From positions 1 to 44,178 of the IMG/VR virus record IMGVR_UViG_3300020119_000007: a DNA stretch of 44,178 nucleotides; one strand, given 5' to 3'. Within the stretch, counting starts at the first letter, position 1; the number at the start of each line of letters is the position of its first letter. Below the pieces are notes generated by a model that ran no database searches, was not told the DNA's origin, and was given only the letters and a program-made list of their open reading frames with translations. This DNA is from a virus. A program made the translations under genes and the position numbers. This document shows positions 37,156-44,178 of the stretch, one piece after another.

Positions 37156-38223
37156 TTAAGTTTTAAATACAATTCCGTCTAAAGATACATAGCTTGCGTT
37201 ACCGGAATTAAACGTAACTACGCCAGCAGTATCAATGCGAACATCGCCAAGGGTTCCGCCTGAAATTACGGCATATATTTTTATATTGCCGGGACGAAAA
37301 CCGGAAGGCAAAGTAAATATAGGGCTTCCGGTTCCGGGTCCGGCAACTACACCTTTCAAAAATACAAAGCCGAATTCGTCAATCATGTAACCTGCAACTT
37401 CATAACCGCCGCCCAGGTTAGACCAACCGCTAGAAAAAGTTGGTGCAACAAATGCAGCTTGTGCTTTGTTAGCCTTCAAAGCAATTGCCGCAGCTTGTGC
37501 TGTTGACACTGGCTTGCCAGCATCCGAAGTATTATCGACGTTGTTAAGCGACAACAAAGTTTTGGCCGTTGCTGCGCTCAATACTTCGGGTGCGCCTGCG
37601 CCTGCTGTATTACGGCCAAGCAAAGAAGCCGTAGCCATGTTTGCCATTTTTGTCAATGTTACGGCAGCATTTGCAATTGTTGCGGCAAATGATCCGCCGC
37701 CACTTCCTGTTACATCGCCAGTAAGTGTAATTGTTTGATCGCCTGTATTCGTTCCGCTAACGGTTCCGCTACCTGTCGGGTAACTACCTGCAATTTGTGC
37801 GCCAACTTCGGTGTAAGTGTAAGTTGGTTTCGTAGGCTGCTTAGCCCATGCATATACGTCGCTAGCTGGCAAAGAAGACGGCGTAGTATAGCTAATAACG
37901 CCGGTCGTAGAATTGTACGATAAAGAACCGCTTACGCTAATTGCGGTACGACTTCTTGCATTGGTATAGTAAAGGTTAGTACCTTCTGCAATATGCCCTG
38001 AATCCGGCAATTCCGCGTCAGGCACTTTACCGCCTACCAAAGTAGCGAATGCGCCCGATAAAGACGCTGTGAAAAACGCTTTTAAATCCGCAACGGTCAA
38101 CTTCATAACTAAGCCGCTTGGAACGTCTTTAATTAAAAAGCTATCCGCGTCGTCTAAATCGACGTAATCAATTTCTGGCGAATCGTCGAATCGCTTTTCT
38201 AATGCAATGTCAAAGATAGTCAT
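37156..38223 (-). CDS. Fibre-like protein in the head module, 355 aa
   Basis: Its modules are typical of phage fibres: HIAEGTNLYYTNARSRTAIS with SGSLSYNSTTGVISY, then SGTNTGDQTITLTGDVTGSG, then LLSLNNVDNTSDAGKPVSTA. A C-terminal globular receptor-binding-like domain (about 265-355, FGFVFLKGVVAGPGTGSPIF) follows. It lies between portal and gp7-like genes, not in the tail region, so a head fibre or a tail fibre transcribed from an unusual place is possible. The ATG at 38223 follows TAATGTGGGCATCGT, with the TGTGGGC motif in the ribosome-binding position. Confidence 0.82.
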   Translation of the reverse strand: MTIFDIALEKRFDDSPEIDYVDLDDADSFLIKDVPSGLVMKLTVADLKAFFTASLSGAFATLVGGKVPDAELPDSGHIAEGTNLYYTNARSRTAISVSGSLSYNSTTGVISYTTPSSLPASDVYAWAKQPTKPTYTYTEVGAQIAGSYPTGSGTVSGTNTGDQTITLTGDVTGSGGGSFAATIANAAVTLTKMANMATASLLGRNTAGAGAPEVLSAATAKTLLSLNNVDNTSDAGKPVSTAQAAAIALKANKAQAAFVAPTFSSGWSNLGGGYEVAGYMIDEFGFVFLKGVVAGPGTGSPIFTLPSGFRPGNIKIYAVISGGTLGDVRIDTAGVVTFNSGNASYVSLDGIVFKT

Positions 38224-38235
38224 ACGATGCCCACA

Positions 38236-39741
38236 TTAAGCGCCAGGGGGTTTAGCTGCTGGCTTGGTTCCTGCTGCGGCGGCGGCTGCGGCCTGTGCTG
38301 CGATATCGGCTTGGGCTTGCGCTTCTTCCAAGCCCAGGTCAACAGACAGCGCCAATTCTTCGTCAATCTTCTGTTTGGCTTCGGCGTCGTCAAGTTTGGC
38401 GATACCAGCGCGGCGAAGATTGGCGCGCATTTCTTCGAAGCAGATAGCACCGGCTTGCCATTCGGCGATAAGCTGCGCCCGTTCTTGCGGGTCCATTTTC
38501 GATAAATCGAAATCTGTATTCAAATCGTATTTGACTTCAACTTCTGTAGTGTTTACGAAGATGGAACACCATTCAAACGCCCATTTAAAAGCGGCGCTGA
38601 TATTCTTTGCGGTCGAAGACAGCGTAGAAGTTTCGGCAGTGTTTTCAATGCTGGCTTCGGTTGCCGTTCGCTGTGTCGTTTTTTCTTGAACGATCTTTGC
38701 GCCCAAGGCTACCATTTGGCGCTCTTTATGGCCCATTTCTTCGAATGGCATCGTGTTAGGTTCGGCTTGCAGCAAACCAGCATCGCCGCCAACAGGCAGC
38801 GGAACAGCGCCACGCGAGCCAAGCGCAATTACGCCTTGTAATACGTTCTTTACCCAATCTTCGGTAAGGCCGGAAAAATACGGCGTAGGCTGGCCGACGA
38901 TATAGCATGATTCTTCGTAGTCGGCACTGTTTCTATAGTGCGCGATATTAATTGATGCCAGGTCATACAGCGGCGGCAAGTCCGGCGTATCGTCGTTGTT
39001 TTCCGAACCAATAAACGTAAACGGAATTTCAACGAGATTGTTACCGGCTGCATCCTTTGGATAAAACGGCCCTTGGGCAATCTGGTAAATCTGTTGACCG
39101 CCTTTGCGCCAAATCGTTACTTCGTATTTATCTTCAACAAGGCGAAGTACGCGCCATTGATCGGCTTTCTTCATTTCGAAACCATCGTCGCTAACTACGT
39201 AGGTTTCTTTAAGTACGACAAGCGACAAAACTTCTTTCGAACCGCGAACGATTTTACGCCAATTGATTACGTCCCATGGCGCATAAGCGTTTATGGTCGG
39301 GCGAACTTCGCCTTTATCAAGCTGGTCTTTCGTTGCCGCTGCATCGGTTGTTGGATAGTCCACCAACAGGCCAGAACGGCCATATGCCAGCGTGTACAAC
39401 GTTACACGCTTCGCCAATTGTTCGGCACTAACGCCGCCGCCGTCCGCGTCCTTAACAACAATGTCAAGATAGCCGGGAACTTCAACAACCGGTAGGCGTG
39501 CAAACACTTGACCGGCCAGGCCAGCCAAAGTATGTTGTGTTACGTTGTAAAATACGGCGCGTTCTTTGTAGGATTTGTAACGCTGAATATTCGCCGGGGT
39601 TACGTCTTCGGCGTTTGGCCGTGGCAAATACTTATCCCCTGCTTTTTTAATTGCCGGTTCGCCTTCGATGCAATCGCGAATCAGATAATACGACGGTAAC
39701 AGCTTTTTTACTTCTTCGCGAACGAATGCGACGTTTGGCAT
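38236..39741 (-). CDS. Portal protein (DUF4055-type), 501 aa
   Basis: The protein fits the DUF4055 portal family: RYKSYKERAVFYNVTQHTLA near residue 55, LYTLAYGRSGLLVDYP near 145, PFTFIGSENNDDTPDLPPLY near 240, and helical NIAHYRNSADYEESCYIVGQ after it. The C-terminus is an Ala/Gln-rich helical and Pro-rich tail. It forms the dodecameric DNA channel at one capsid vertex and follows terminase in the standard order. Confidence 0.88.
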   Translation of the reverse strand: MPNVAFVREEVKKLLPSYYLIRDCIEGEPAIKKAGDKYLPRPNAEDVTPANIQRYKSYKERAVFYNVTQHTLAGLAGQVFARLPVVEVPGYLDIVVKDADGGGVSAEQLAKRVTLYTLAYGRSGLLVDYPTTDAAATKDQLDKGEVRPTINAYAPWDVINWRKIVRGSKEVLSLVVLKETYVVSDDGFEMKKADQWRVLRLVEDKYEVTIWRKGGQQIYQIAQGPFYPKDAAGNNLVEIPFTFIGSENNDDTPDLPPLYDLASINIAHYRNSADYEESCYIVGQPTPYFSGLTEDWVKNVLQGVIALGSRGAVPLPVGGDAGLLQAEPNTMPFEEMGHKERQMVALGAKIVQEKTTQRTATEASIENTAETSTLSSTAKNISAAFKWAFEWCSIFVNTTEVEVKYDLNTDFDLSKMDPQERAQLIAEWQAGAICFEEMRANLRRAGIAKLDDAEAKQKIDEELALSVDLGLEEAQAQADIAAQAAAAAAAGTKPAAKPPGA

Positions 39742-39753
39742 GATGGCCCCTAG

Positions 39754-41328
39754 TTAGGTTGGATGCGTTGTTTTAATCTTACGGGCGAAACGGTTATTGC
39801 CCTTTAATACACGATAGCGAACCATATCATAAGGATGGTCTTCGGCGGAAGTATCTACGTCGTCGAATTTGATAGGGTCACGCGGCAATGTGGGGATCGT
39901 GTCTATAGAAGCTATGCAGCAGTCCATAAAATAAAGCGCTGGCCCTTCGCCCTTCGTAGCAGCTTCCAGACGGTCGCGCACCAACTGCAAGCCGTTACGG
40001 CGGCTACCTGGCGACTTGTCCGATTCCGTCCAACGAATGCCCTTATCCGACATTTTCTTTTCAATGGTATCTACGTCAGATTCGCGAACGTCCCGAATCT
40101 GATTATCCGCTGGCCCCGGCCATGGTTGCGACGTAATCCAACCGTTCAACATCATGACCACTTCGCGATCTTTAATACCTTGGGCTACGTCGCCCGCGCT
40201 TAACTTCAATCCTTTATTCGTTCCAATTTCTTTTGTTCCGTACCATTCGGCGAATTGAATCAACGAACCGGCAGGCGGGCAGAAAGTGCGGGTCGTACCG
40301 TCTTTGTAATGTATCGTTGCTTCTTCGCCGTTGGCTTCTGCAAACCAGCCCACACTAAACGGGTGCGACGATCCCCAATCGAAAGCGCGATCAATAAGCC
40401 AGGTCGGCGGGATTACGAAGCGCGGTACAACGTGCGTTTTGATATTCCATACGTCATCAAGTGCGCCGCCCGTTACGATATCCCAATCACCATACAACCA
40501 AGCCTTGCGCAAGTTTTCGTCAGTGATACTTTCAAGTTCCGCGATGTATTCAGGGCGAAGATAAATGTTTTCGCGATACGAACCAAAGATAGTAACTTGC
40601 GTCTTAACTACGAAGTCGTTTTCTTGCGTTTGCGGGTTGAATACTTCAACTTGCGTTTTCAAAACAACGCCGCGTGGCGCTTTGTTAATGAAACGACGCT
40701 TAACCCAATTATGACCAGGGCCATTAGGGTTAGTAGTGCTGAATACTTCAAGCGGGATCGGCGGCAAAGGCTTGCCATCCGGCGTTAGATAGTTTCCGTT
40801 CTTATCCTTCGGCGTGTCGCGTTCTGGTTCAAAAGACGAACGATTTACCGACATAAACTTATCGTAAAGTTCGGACGTTGGATATTTGGTCAATTCGTTC
40901 CAGCCTACGAATGGGTATTCGTGGCCGTGAAAGCCGTCATAGTCGCCGATCTTCTTTACGTGCCTAAACAAAAGTTCTTCGCCTGTCGGCCAAACCCATT
41001 TGTAAGACGCGGCGGATTCCATGAACTTAGCACCGTCGAAAAACTTTGGAAACCATTTTTTAGATTCGGCGACAAGGCCCGACAGGTTATCGAATTCAAG
41101 GTCAAAGATAACGCCGCGCCAGTATTCGCCATAGCCCAGGCCAACACGGCGACGGAAGCGCATAAGTTGCGTAATGGTCTTACCTGGCCCGCGTGCGCCT
41201 TCGTAAAGGGTATGCGAACAGCGCGTATCAATTGCCAGTTCTTGCGATGAATTTGGTATAGGTTGCCAAACTACGTCGAATGCTGGCGGCGCTACCTTCG
41301 TTGCCTTAGTGGCGGCTAGTGCTAACAT
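39754..41328 (-). CDS. Terminase large subunit, 524 aa
   Basis: HTLYEGARGPGKT about residue 43 is the Walker A motif. YPFVGWNELTKY about residue 140 is the Walker B with catalytic Glu. VFSTTNPNGPGHNWVKRRF is a coupling (motif III) segment. In the C-terminal half LIDRAFDWGSSHPFSVGWF begins the RNase H-like nuclease domain with a metal-binding Asp. It overlaps the small subunit by 23 bases and has AAAGGGA before the ATG. Packaging strategy cannot be read from the window. Confidence 0.92.
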   Translation of the reverse strand: MLALAATKATKVAPPAFDVVWQPIPNSSQELAIDTRCSHTLYEGARGPGKTITQLMRFRRRVGLGYGEYWRGVIFDLEFDNLSGLVAESKKWFPKFFDGAKFMESAASYKWVWPTGEELLFRHVKKIGDYDGFHGHEYPFVGWNELTKYPTSELYDKFMSVNRSSFEPERDTPKDKNGNYLTPDGKPLPPIPLEVFSTTNPNGPGHNWVKRRFINKAPRGVVLKTQVEVFNPQTQENDFVVKTQVTIFGSYRENIYLRPEYIAELESITDENLRKAWLYGDWDIVTGGALDDVWNIKTHVVPRFVIPPTWLIDRAFDWGSSHPFSVGWFAEANGEEATIHYKDGTTRTFCPPAGSLIQFAEWYGTKEIGTNKGLKLSAGDVAQGIKDREVVMMLNGWITSQPWPGPADNQIRDVRESDVDTIEKKMSDKGIRWTESDKSPGSRRNGLQLVRDRLEAATKGEGPALYFMDCCIASIDTIPTLPRDPIKFDDVDTSAEDHPYDMVRYRVLKGNNRFARKIKTTHPT

Positions 41329-41776
41329 TGAGCAATTCCCTTTGTTGGCGTTCCGCTTTCATTTCCCATTCGTCGTTTGTTCCAAGGTCTTTCACGACCA
41401 TTACTTTATTTGTAACGACGTTGGTAACAATGTTTGTATTTGGCTTTTCAATGAAGCCGCGAACTTCGGCGTACAGCTTTGCAATCTTTACAAAGTCTTC
41501 TGTAACTACGTAGTCCTTTTGCAGTCGTTCCCAAATCTTGCGGCAAAGTTCGGCCTTACCTGGCAAGAACGCGCCTTCGCCTTCTTCGCTAGTAATGCGT
41601 TCTTGTTCGGCTAATACAAAGGGGTCTTTCGGCCATGTGTGGGCAGCGCGTAGCGCCAGGCCGGTATCGTCGGGAAAAACTTGAAGCGCTGCCTTGAATG
41701 CGTCGGCAGGATTTTTAAGCAGTTCGACAGCAAAGGCTGTCTTGCATTCTTCGTTGTTGATTCGGTCGTCGATCAT
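41306..41776 (-). CDS. Terminase small subunit, 156 aa
   Basis: Position before and overlapping TerL, length and composition fit TerS. An N-terminal helical region (NEECKTAFAVELLKNPADAF) is followed by a segment reminiscent of phage TerS HTH proteins. A charged C-terminus follows. A promoter candidate (41808-41836) lies 32 bases upstream. It should recognise the packaging start site. Confidence 0.82.
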   Translation of the reverse strand: MIDDRINNEECKTAFAVELLKNPADAFKAALQVFPDDTGLALRAAHTWPKDPFVLAEQERITSEEGEGAFLPGKAELCRKIWERLQKDYVVTEDFVKIAKLYAEVRGFIEKPNTNIVTNVVTNKVMVVKDLGTNDEWEMKAERQQRELLNVSTSRH

Positions 41777-41807
41777 GGCGCATGCTTTCTGAAATTCTCA
41801 TAGCGCC

Positions 41808-41836
41808 ATGATACGACAGGGCTTGACCGTAGGCAA
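41808..41836 (-). promoter_or_regulatory. Promoter candidate TTGCCT-N17-TATCAT before terminase
   Basis: The minus strand reads TTGCCT (41831-41836), 17 bases, TATCAT (41808-41813), placed in the 62-bp gap between the Rz gene stop (41839) and the TerS start. It would drive packaging and head genes separately from lysis. Confidence 0.6.
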
Positions 41837-41838
41837 GA

Positions 41839-42339
41839 CTAATCTACTTTGCAAGCCTTTTGATACACTACAACCAGGCCGCGCAGTTCGTCGATACGAA
41901 TGTTAGCGGCGTCCAAATCGCCGCCTAGTTCGATAATTTTTCCTGCAACTCCGTCAAGATTGACTTCGCCCGCTGTAGGCCCGTTGGTTGGTTCGGTTGC
42001 GTTGCTGGCCGCATCGCGTGCGCTGGCGGCGGGGGCGGGGTTGGCGTTGGTACAGGAACGTTTGACGCGCAACCGGCCAAGTTCAGCGTTAGCAGCGTCA
42101 AGACGGCCAGTAAGTGCGGCAACTTTCGATTCTGTTTCATTTCCTACCCCTTCGATAGCTTTATTCGTAGCGGCTTCTTTCGCCGCAACCTTTGGAATTT
42201 CTTTAACGATGGTTTTATTAACCTTCGCTTCGTTGACGGCGCGTTCGTGCCTTACGCCCATTGCAAACGCCATCATTGATAGCAATGCAGCGCCAGAAAC
42301 ATACATGATGATTCTGTTAGCAGTATTCGAAGCCATCAT
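41839..42339 (-). CDS. Rz: Rz-like inner membrane spanin, 166 aa
   Basis: A single N-terminal membrane segment (RIIMYVSGAALLSMMAFAMG) is followed by a long helical periplasmic region (KVNKTIVKEIPKVAAKEAAT; ALTGRLDAANAELGRLRVK) as in i-spanins. The lysis cassette context and the nested lipoprotein frame confirm it. It pairs with the Rz1 lipoprotein to fuse inner and outer membranes after endolysin action. Confidence 0.87.
   Translation of the reverse strand: MMASNTANRIIMYVSGAALLSMMAFAMGVRHERAVNEAKVNKTIVKEIPKVAAKEAATNKAIEGVGNETESKVAALTGRLDAANAELGRLRVKRSCTNANPAPAASARDAASNATEPTNGPTAGEVNLDGVAGKIIELGGDLDAANIRIDELRGLVVVYQKACKVD
41925..42140 (-). CDS. Rz1: Rz1-like outer membrane lipoprotein spanin, nested in Rz, 71 aa
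   Basis: Entirely inside the Rz gene in another frame. The signal sequence MKQNRKLPHLLAVLTLLTLN ends at the lipobox LAGC, with the lipidated Cys at residue 24. A proline-rich stretch (VPVPTPTPPPPP) typical of o-spanins follows, then a helical end. Fully embedded Rz1 genes are well known from lambda. Confidence 0.87.
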   Translation of the reverse strand: MKQNRKLPHLLAVLTLLTLNLAGCASNVPVPTPTPPPPPAHAMRPATQPNQPTGLQRAKSILTELQEKLSN

Positions 42340-42768
42340 TTAACTAACCTTCTTTCCGCTTCGAAGCTGCGCCAGGCTAAGGCCGTTCGTGTATTGGAAG
42401 TGGGCCAGTTCTTTAAAACTTTCCCAATCGCCCGCCCATTCAAGCCCACATGCTTTACCGATGGCCCCGATTTGCTTCCACAGCTTGCCATCTTCGCCCG
42501 ACGTTCCCCATACGGGTTTGCCATTACGAAGCGGTACAACGTCGAATGCGCAACGGAAGTTATGCCAGGAATACCCGCCCTTCGCGTTGGTTACGACGTT
42601 GCCGGGGGCTGTACGGCCTTGGGCGTAAAGTGCGTCTTGACTCTCGTAATCGCGGAAGGTAGACGTTACGAGAATGTCGATACCTGCGGCCTTGCATGCG
42701 TCTAGGAACGCGGCGGCTTTGGACGACACAGCTTTGTCCAAATCTTCTAGCTTACGACTGTTTATCAT
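42340..42768 (-). CDS. Endolysin, M15-type L-Ala-D-Glu peptidase, 142 aa
   Basis: The ATG at 42768 has AAGGAAA upstream and overlaps the holin gene by 17 bases. STFRDYESQDALYAQGR (with the zinc-site region), SWHNFRCAFDVVPL (the H...D zinc ligands) and LAHFQY (catalytic/zinc His) are the M15C/CwlK-VanY signature. It cleaves peptide cross-bridges of peptidoglycan. There is no signal peptide, so release depends on the holin. Confidence 0.9.
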   Translation of the reverse strand: MINSRKLEDLDKAVSSKAAAFLDACKAAGIDILVTSTFRDYESQDALYAQGRTAPGNVVTNAKGGYSWHNFRCAFDVVPLRNGKPVWGTSGEDGKLWKQIGAIGKACGLEWAGDWESFKELAHFQYTNGLSLAQLRSGKKVS

Positions 42769-43138
42769 TTTGGTTTCCTTGGGTAATTCCTGCATCTTCG
42801 CCAACCGGGGCGATACCGAAAATACGGTCGCGCAAACGCTCAAATCCGGCAATGGCGCGTGTACCCATGTGGCCCGAAATTGCGATAAGAATTGCCGACA
42901 TTTCGCCGTTTATCTTCGAATATGAACAGAACATATACGTCAATAAACCGGCGAAAGATGAAATGACCAGATCAAACGCGAGTTCGCGAAGATTGAATTT
43001 GGAATGCGTCATACGCATACGTTGGATATGCGATACTACCCCGCCCCAGGACGATAGCATAAACGTCCAAACAAACGGCCATACGTTCTTGAAAAATTCG
43101 CTGATTGCGATGTATGTATCTGTTTGCTTTTCGGGCAT
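42752..43138 (-). CDS. Holin, 128 aa
   Basis: Location directly before and overlapping the endolysin, and two to three hydrophobic segments (KNVWPFVWTFMLSSWGGVV; LAFDLVISSFAGLLTYMFCS; MSAILIAISGHMG) with a charged C-terminus, fit LydA/lambda-like holins. It times lysis by permeabilising the inner membrane. Upstream there is a terminator (43218-43245) but no clear promoter. Confidence 0.82.
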   Translation of the reverse strand: MPEKQTDTYIAISEFFKNVWPFVWTFMLSSWGGVVSHIQRMRMTHSKFNLRELAFDLVISSFAGLLTYMFCSYSKINGEMSAILIAISGHMGTRAIAGFERLRDRIFGIAPVGEDAGITQGNQNDKQS

Positions 43139-43217
43139 GGCGAGTTCTCTTTTCGGTTATTGTTTGCGCGTGTTCAATAACGCGGTTTCCGAATGATAAC
43201 AACCCTTGCGCCAAAAG

Positions 43218-43245
43218 AAAAGCCCCGCACGTATGCGGGGCTTTT
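43218..43245 (-). terminator. Terminator between 43286 gene and holin
   Basis: AAAAGCCCCGC (43218-43228) and GCGGGGCTTTT (43235-43245) form a perfect 11-bp stem with a 6-base loop; T tracts follow on both strands. It stops transcription of the gene at 43286-43930 and would insulate the lysis genes. Confidence 0.92.
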
Positions 43246-43285
43246 GCACAACACAGCTAGCAGGGCGTTTGCCCTGCCTGGCCGA

Positions 43286-43930
43286 TTACAGGGTACGCCA
43301 GACGCGAGCGCCCTTGACGCCGTTTTCTTCGACGCTGCGCACGACGAATTGGCGGGTAACTTCCATCTTCGGACGCTGTACGGTCTTCGTCGAAAGTACG
43401 ACGAACGAACCGTCGCGCTTGACGCGCTTGCCTGCGTCGTCCAGTTGGTATTCTTTTTCTTCGACGGTTTCCATTTCGGCGGTTTCAACCGAATAGCGGG
43501 CGGTTGCGCTCGATACGGTCGAAGCCAGGGACTTTGCAGGGTCCGGCTTGTCGGCGGTCGCGGCGACGAAGAACGATTGACCTTTGCTCATTTCGTCGAA
43601 CGGGTAGACGTTGCCGCCACGGCCACCGCGTTTGATGGTTGGCAGTTCAACAGCGTCGTCCAGCTTGAAGGCCGACTTGACAGCGGCAGCGCCGGGGGTT
43701 GGTGCGTTGGTGTTCGTGTTCATGGATTCGATACCTTTTTGGGTTGCGCGGGTTGCGACTTCGCCCGCTTCGTTGGTAATGCCGGGATTGATTTCGACCA
43801 AGCCTTGTTCGACCAGCGGGCCGTGTACGGCGGCGGAAGTGAACAGGCCGTCAGCGCCAGCGGCGACGATCATTGCCAGGGTGATGACGGCAGCGTTTTG
43901 AACTGCTTTGGATTTGCCTTTGGTAGCCAT
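43286..43930 (-). CDS. Phage protein with YPFDEMxxG domain and helical N-terminus, 214 aa
   Basis: AAGGAG precedes the ATG. Residues about 15-75 may form a winged-helix-like unit (ITLAMIVAAGADGLFTSAAV; GPLVEQGLVEI). Residues about 107-214 hold YPFDEMSKGQSFFV, a basic helix and a C-terminal ENGVKGARVWRTL, the domain shared with the 81-aa protein at 4499-4744 but interrupted by a charged insertion (KEYQLDDAGKRVKRDGS). It is a one-gene unit with its own strong promoter and terminator, suggesting high and independent expression, possibly early. Function unknown. Confidence 0.78.
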   Translation of the reverse strand: MATKGKSKAVQNAAVITLAMIVAAGADGLFTSAAVHGPLVEQGLVEINPGITNEAGEVATRATQKGIESMNTNTNAPTPGAAAVKSAFKLDDAVELPTIKRGGRGGNVYPFDEMSKGQSFFVAATADKPDPAKSLASTVSSATARYSVETAEMETVEEKEYQLDDAGKRVKRDGSFVVLSTKTVQRPKMEVTRQFVVRSVEENGVKGARVWRTL

Positions 43931-44000
43931 TTGTAATACTCCTTGTTGTTCGCCGCTTGGCGGCTGGTTTAGGTTCGAACCGAATCAGTCGGTAAGTGAT

Positions 44001-44029
44001 ACTTTAAAGACTTCGTTTAACTTCGTCAA
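44001..44029 (-). promoter_or_regulatory. Promoter TTGACG-N17-TAAAGT
   Basis: The minus strand has TTGACG (44024-44029), 17 bases and TAAAGT (44001-44006) about 70 bases upstream of the ATG at 43930. A long leader with an inverted repeat (GCCGCCAAGCGGC, 43951-43963) precedes the ribosome site. Confidence 0.72.
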
Positions 44030-44041
44030 GCTTATTTCAAA

Positions 44042-44178
44042 CTATTTCGAAACTTTTTTAATATCGTCTTTTTCGCATTCCGTCGAATAGCTTTTGTCGT
44101 AGTCTGGCCAAATGCCGTTGTACACGTTATCGCAGTACACGCGCTGTTGTTGCGTTGCGTCGTCCATATCCATTTGTG
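44042..44178 (-). CDS. 3' part of the small exported protein gene (continues at 1-191)
   Basis: This carries the last 45 codons and the TAG (44042-44044) of the gene whose start is at 191 on the other side of the circular junction. Most of it duplicates 1-127. The C-terminus reads KDDIKKVSK. It should not be counted as a second gene. Confidence 0.8.
   Translation of the reverse strand, partial: QMDMDDATQQQRVYCDNVYNGIWPDYDKSYSTECEKDDIKKVSK
44052..44178. repeat. Direct terminal repeat, right copy
   Basis: Identical to 1-127; see the left copy. Removing one copy gives a 44,051-bp circular unit. Confidence 0.95.

Larger units (their letters stand above)
993..42450. repeat. Dispersed TGTGGGCW motif, 29 exact copies on alternating strands
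   Basis: By hand scan TGTGGGC occurs on the + strand at 993, 5448, 7605, 9692, 15533, 18880, 21177, 23455, 26989, 29123, 32951, 36705 and 41638. It occurs on the - strand (GCCCACA on +) at 4474, 5650, 8347, 11119, 15112, 17758, 19664, 21348, 24188, 27752, 30419, 32804, 35448, 38229, 40348 and 42444. About 5 are expected in both strands. In 28 of 29 the next base is A or T. The strand changes at 25 of 28 steps. One-mismatch copies at 13417 (+) and 39889 (+) fall in two of the three breaks. Another, at 576-582 (-), lies in a ribosome-binding position. Sites occur in genes of either direction and in at least six intergenic or start regions. Confidence 0.85.

Overview
The window is a near-complete genome of a tailed, double-stranded DNA phage with a siphovirus-type tail. 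It encodes a long tape measure protein, a frameshifted tail assembly chaperone, a TipJ-like tip protein and no sheath. The first 127 bases recur as the last 127 bases, so this is a circular map opened at an arbitrary point, with a unit length of about 44,051 bp. A nested Rz/Rz1 spanin pair and an M15 endolysin point to a Gram-negative host. I see no integrase, excisionase or CI-like repressor cassette, so a lytic life style is likely. I recognise no tRNA gene or CRISPR array.

Layout. (1) 1-9675, minus strand: an early or accessory arm of mostly small genes in tightly coupled (ATGA/TAATG) operons. It includes several zinc-ribbon proteins, a VRR-NUC nuclease, a release-factor-like RF-1 domain protein and a DksA/TraR-like protein. 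A 476-bp non-coding region holds 11 GTTGAT/ATCAAC repeats around an AT-rich core (likely origin or operator). A primase-polymerase (AEP/PrimPol plus helicase-like ATPase) and a small HTH protein close the arm. (2) 9676-9834: divergent control region. (3) 9835-19051, plus strand: replication and recombination operon, in order MazG-like, conserved unknown, Sak4-like ATPase, SSB (DUF669-like), DUF3268-like zinc protein, Fe-S PD-(D/E)XK nuclease, SF2 helicase, DnaN-like clamp and family B DNA polymerase. It ends at a perfect bidirectional terminator. (4) 19082-43930, minus strand: late genes. Transcription order is lysis (holin, endolysin, Rz/Rz1), terminase, portal, a fibre-like gene, head morphogenesis, scaffold, capsid, connectors, tail terminator, tail tube, chaperone with -1 frameshift, tape measure, tail tip genes and an SGNH-hydrolase tail fibre. 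On the circle the minus arm (1) continues through the junction into (4).

How it works together. The phage carries much of its own fork: PrimPol to prime, PolB to extend, an SSB, a helicase, and a sliding-clamp homologue without a recognisable loader. The clamp homologue ends in an SSB-type acidic tip (DMDDDIPF), whereas the phage SSB lacks one. Terminators directly after the capsid and tail-tube genes suggest tuned stoichiometry.

Most unusual signal: the 7-mer TGTGGGC, almost always followed by A or T, occurs 29 times by hand count where about 5 are expected. It alternates strand nearly perfectly around the whole genome, regardless of gene direction. It may be the recognition site of a phage factor; the PrimPol is my leading guess.
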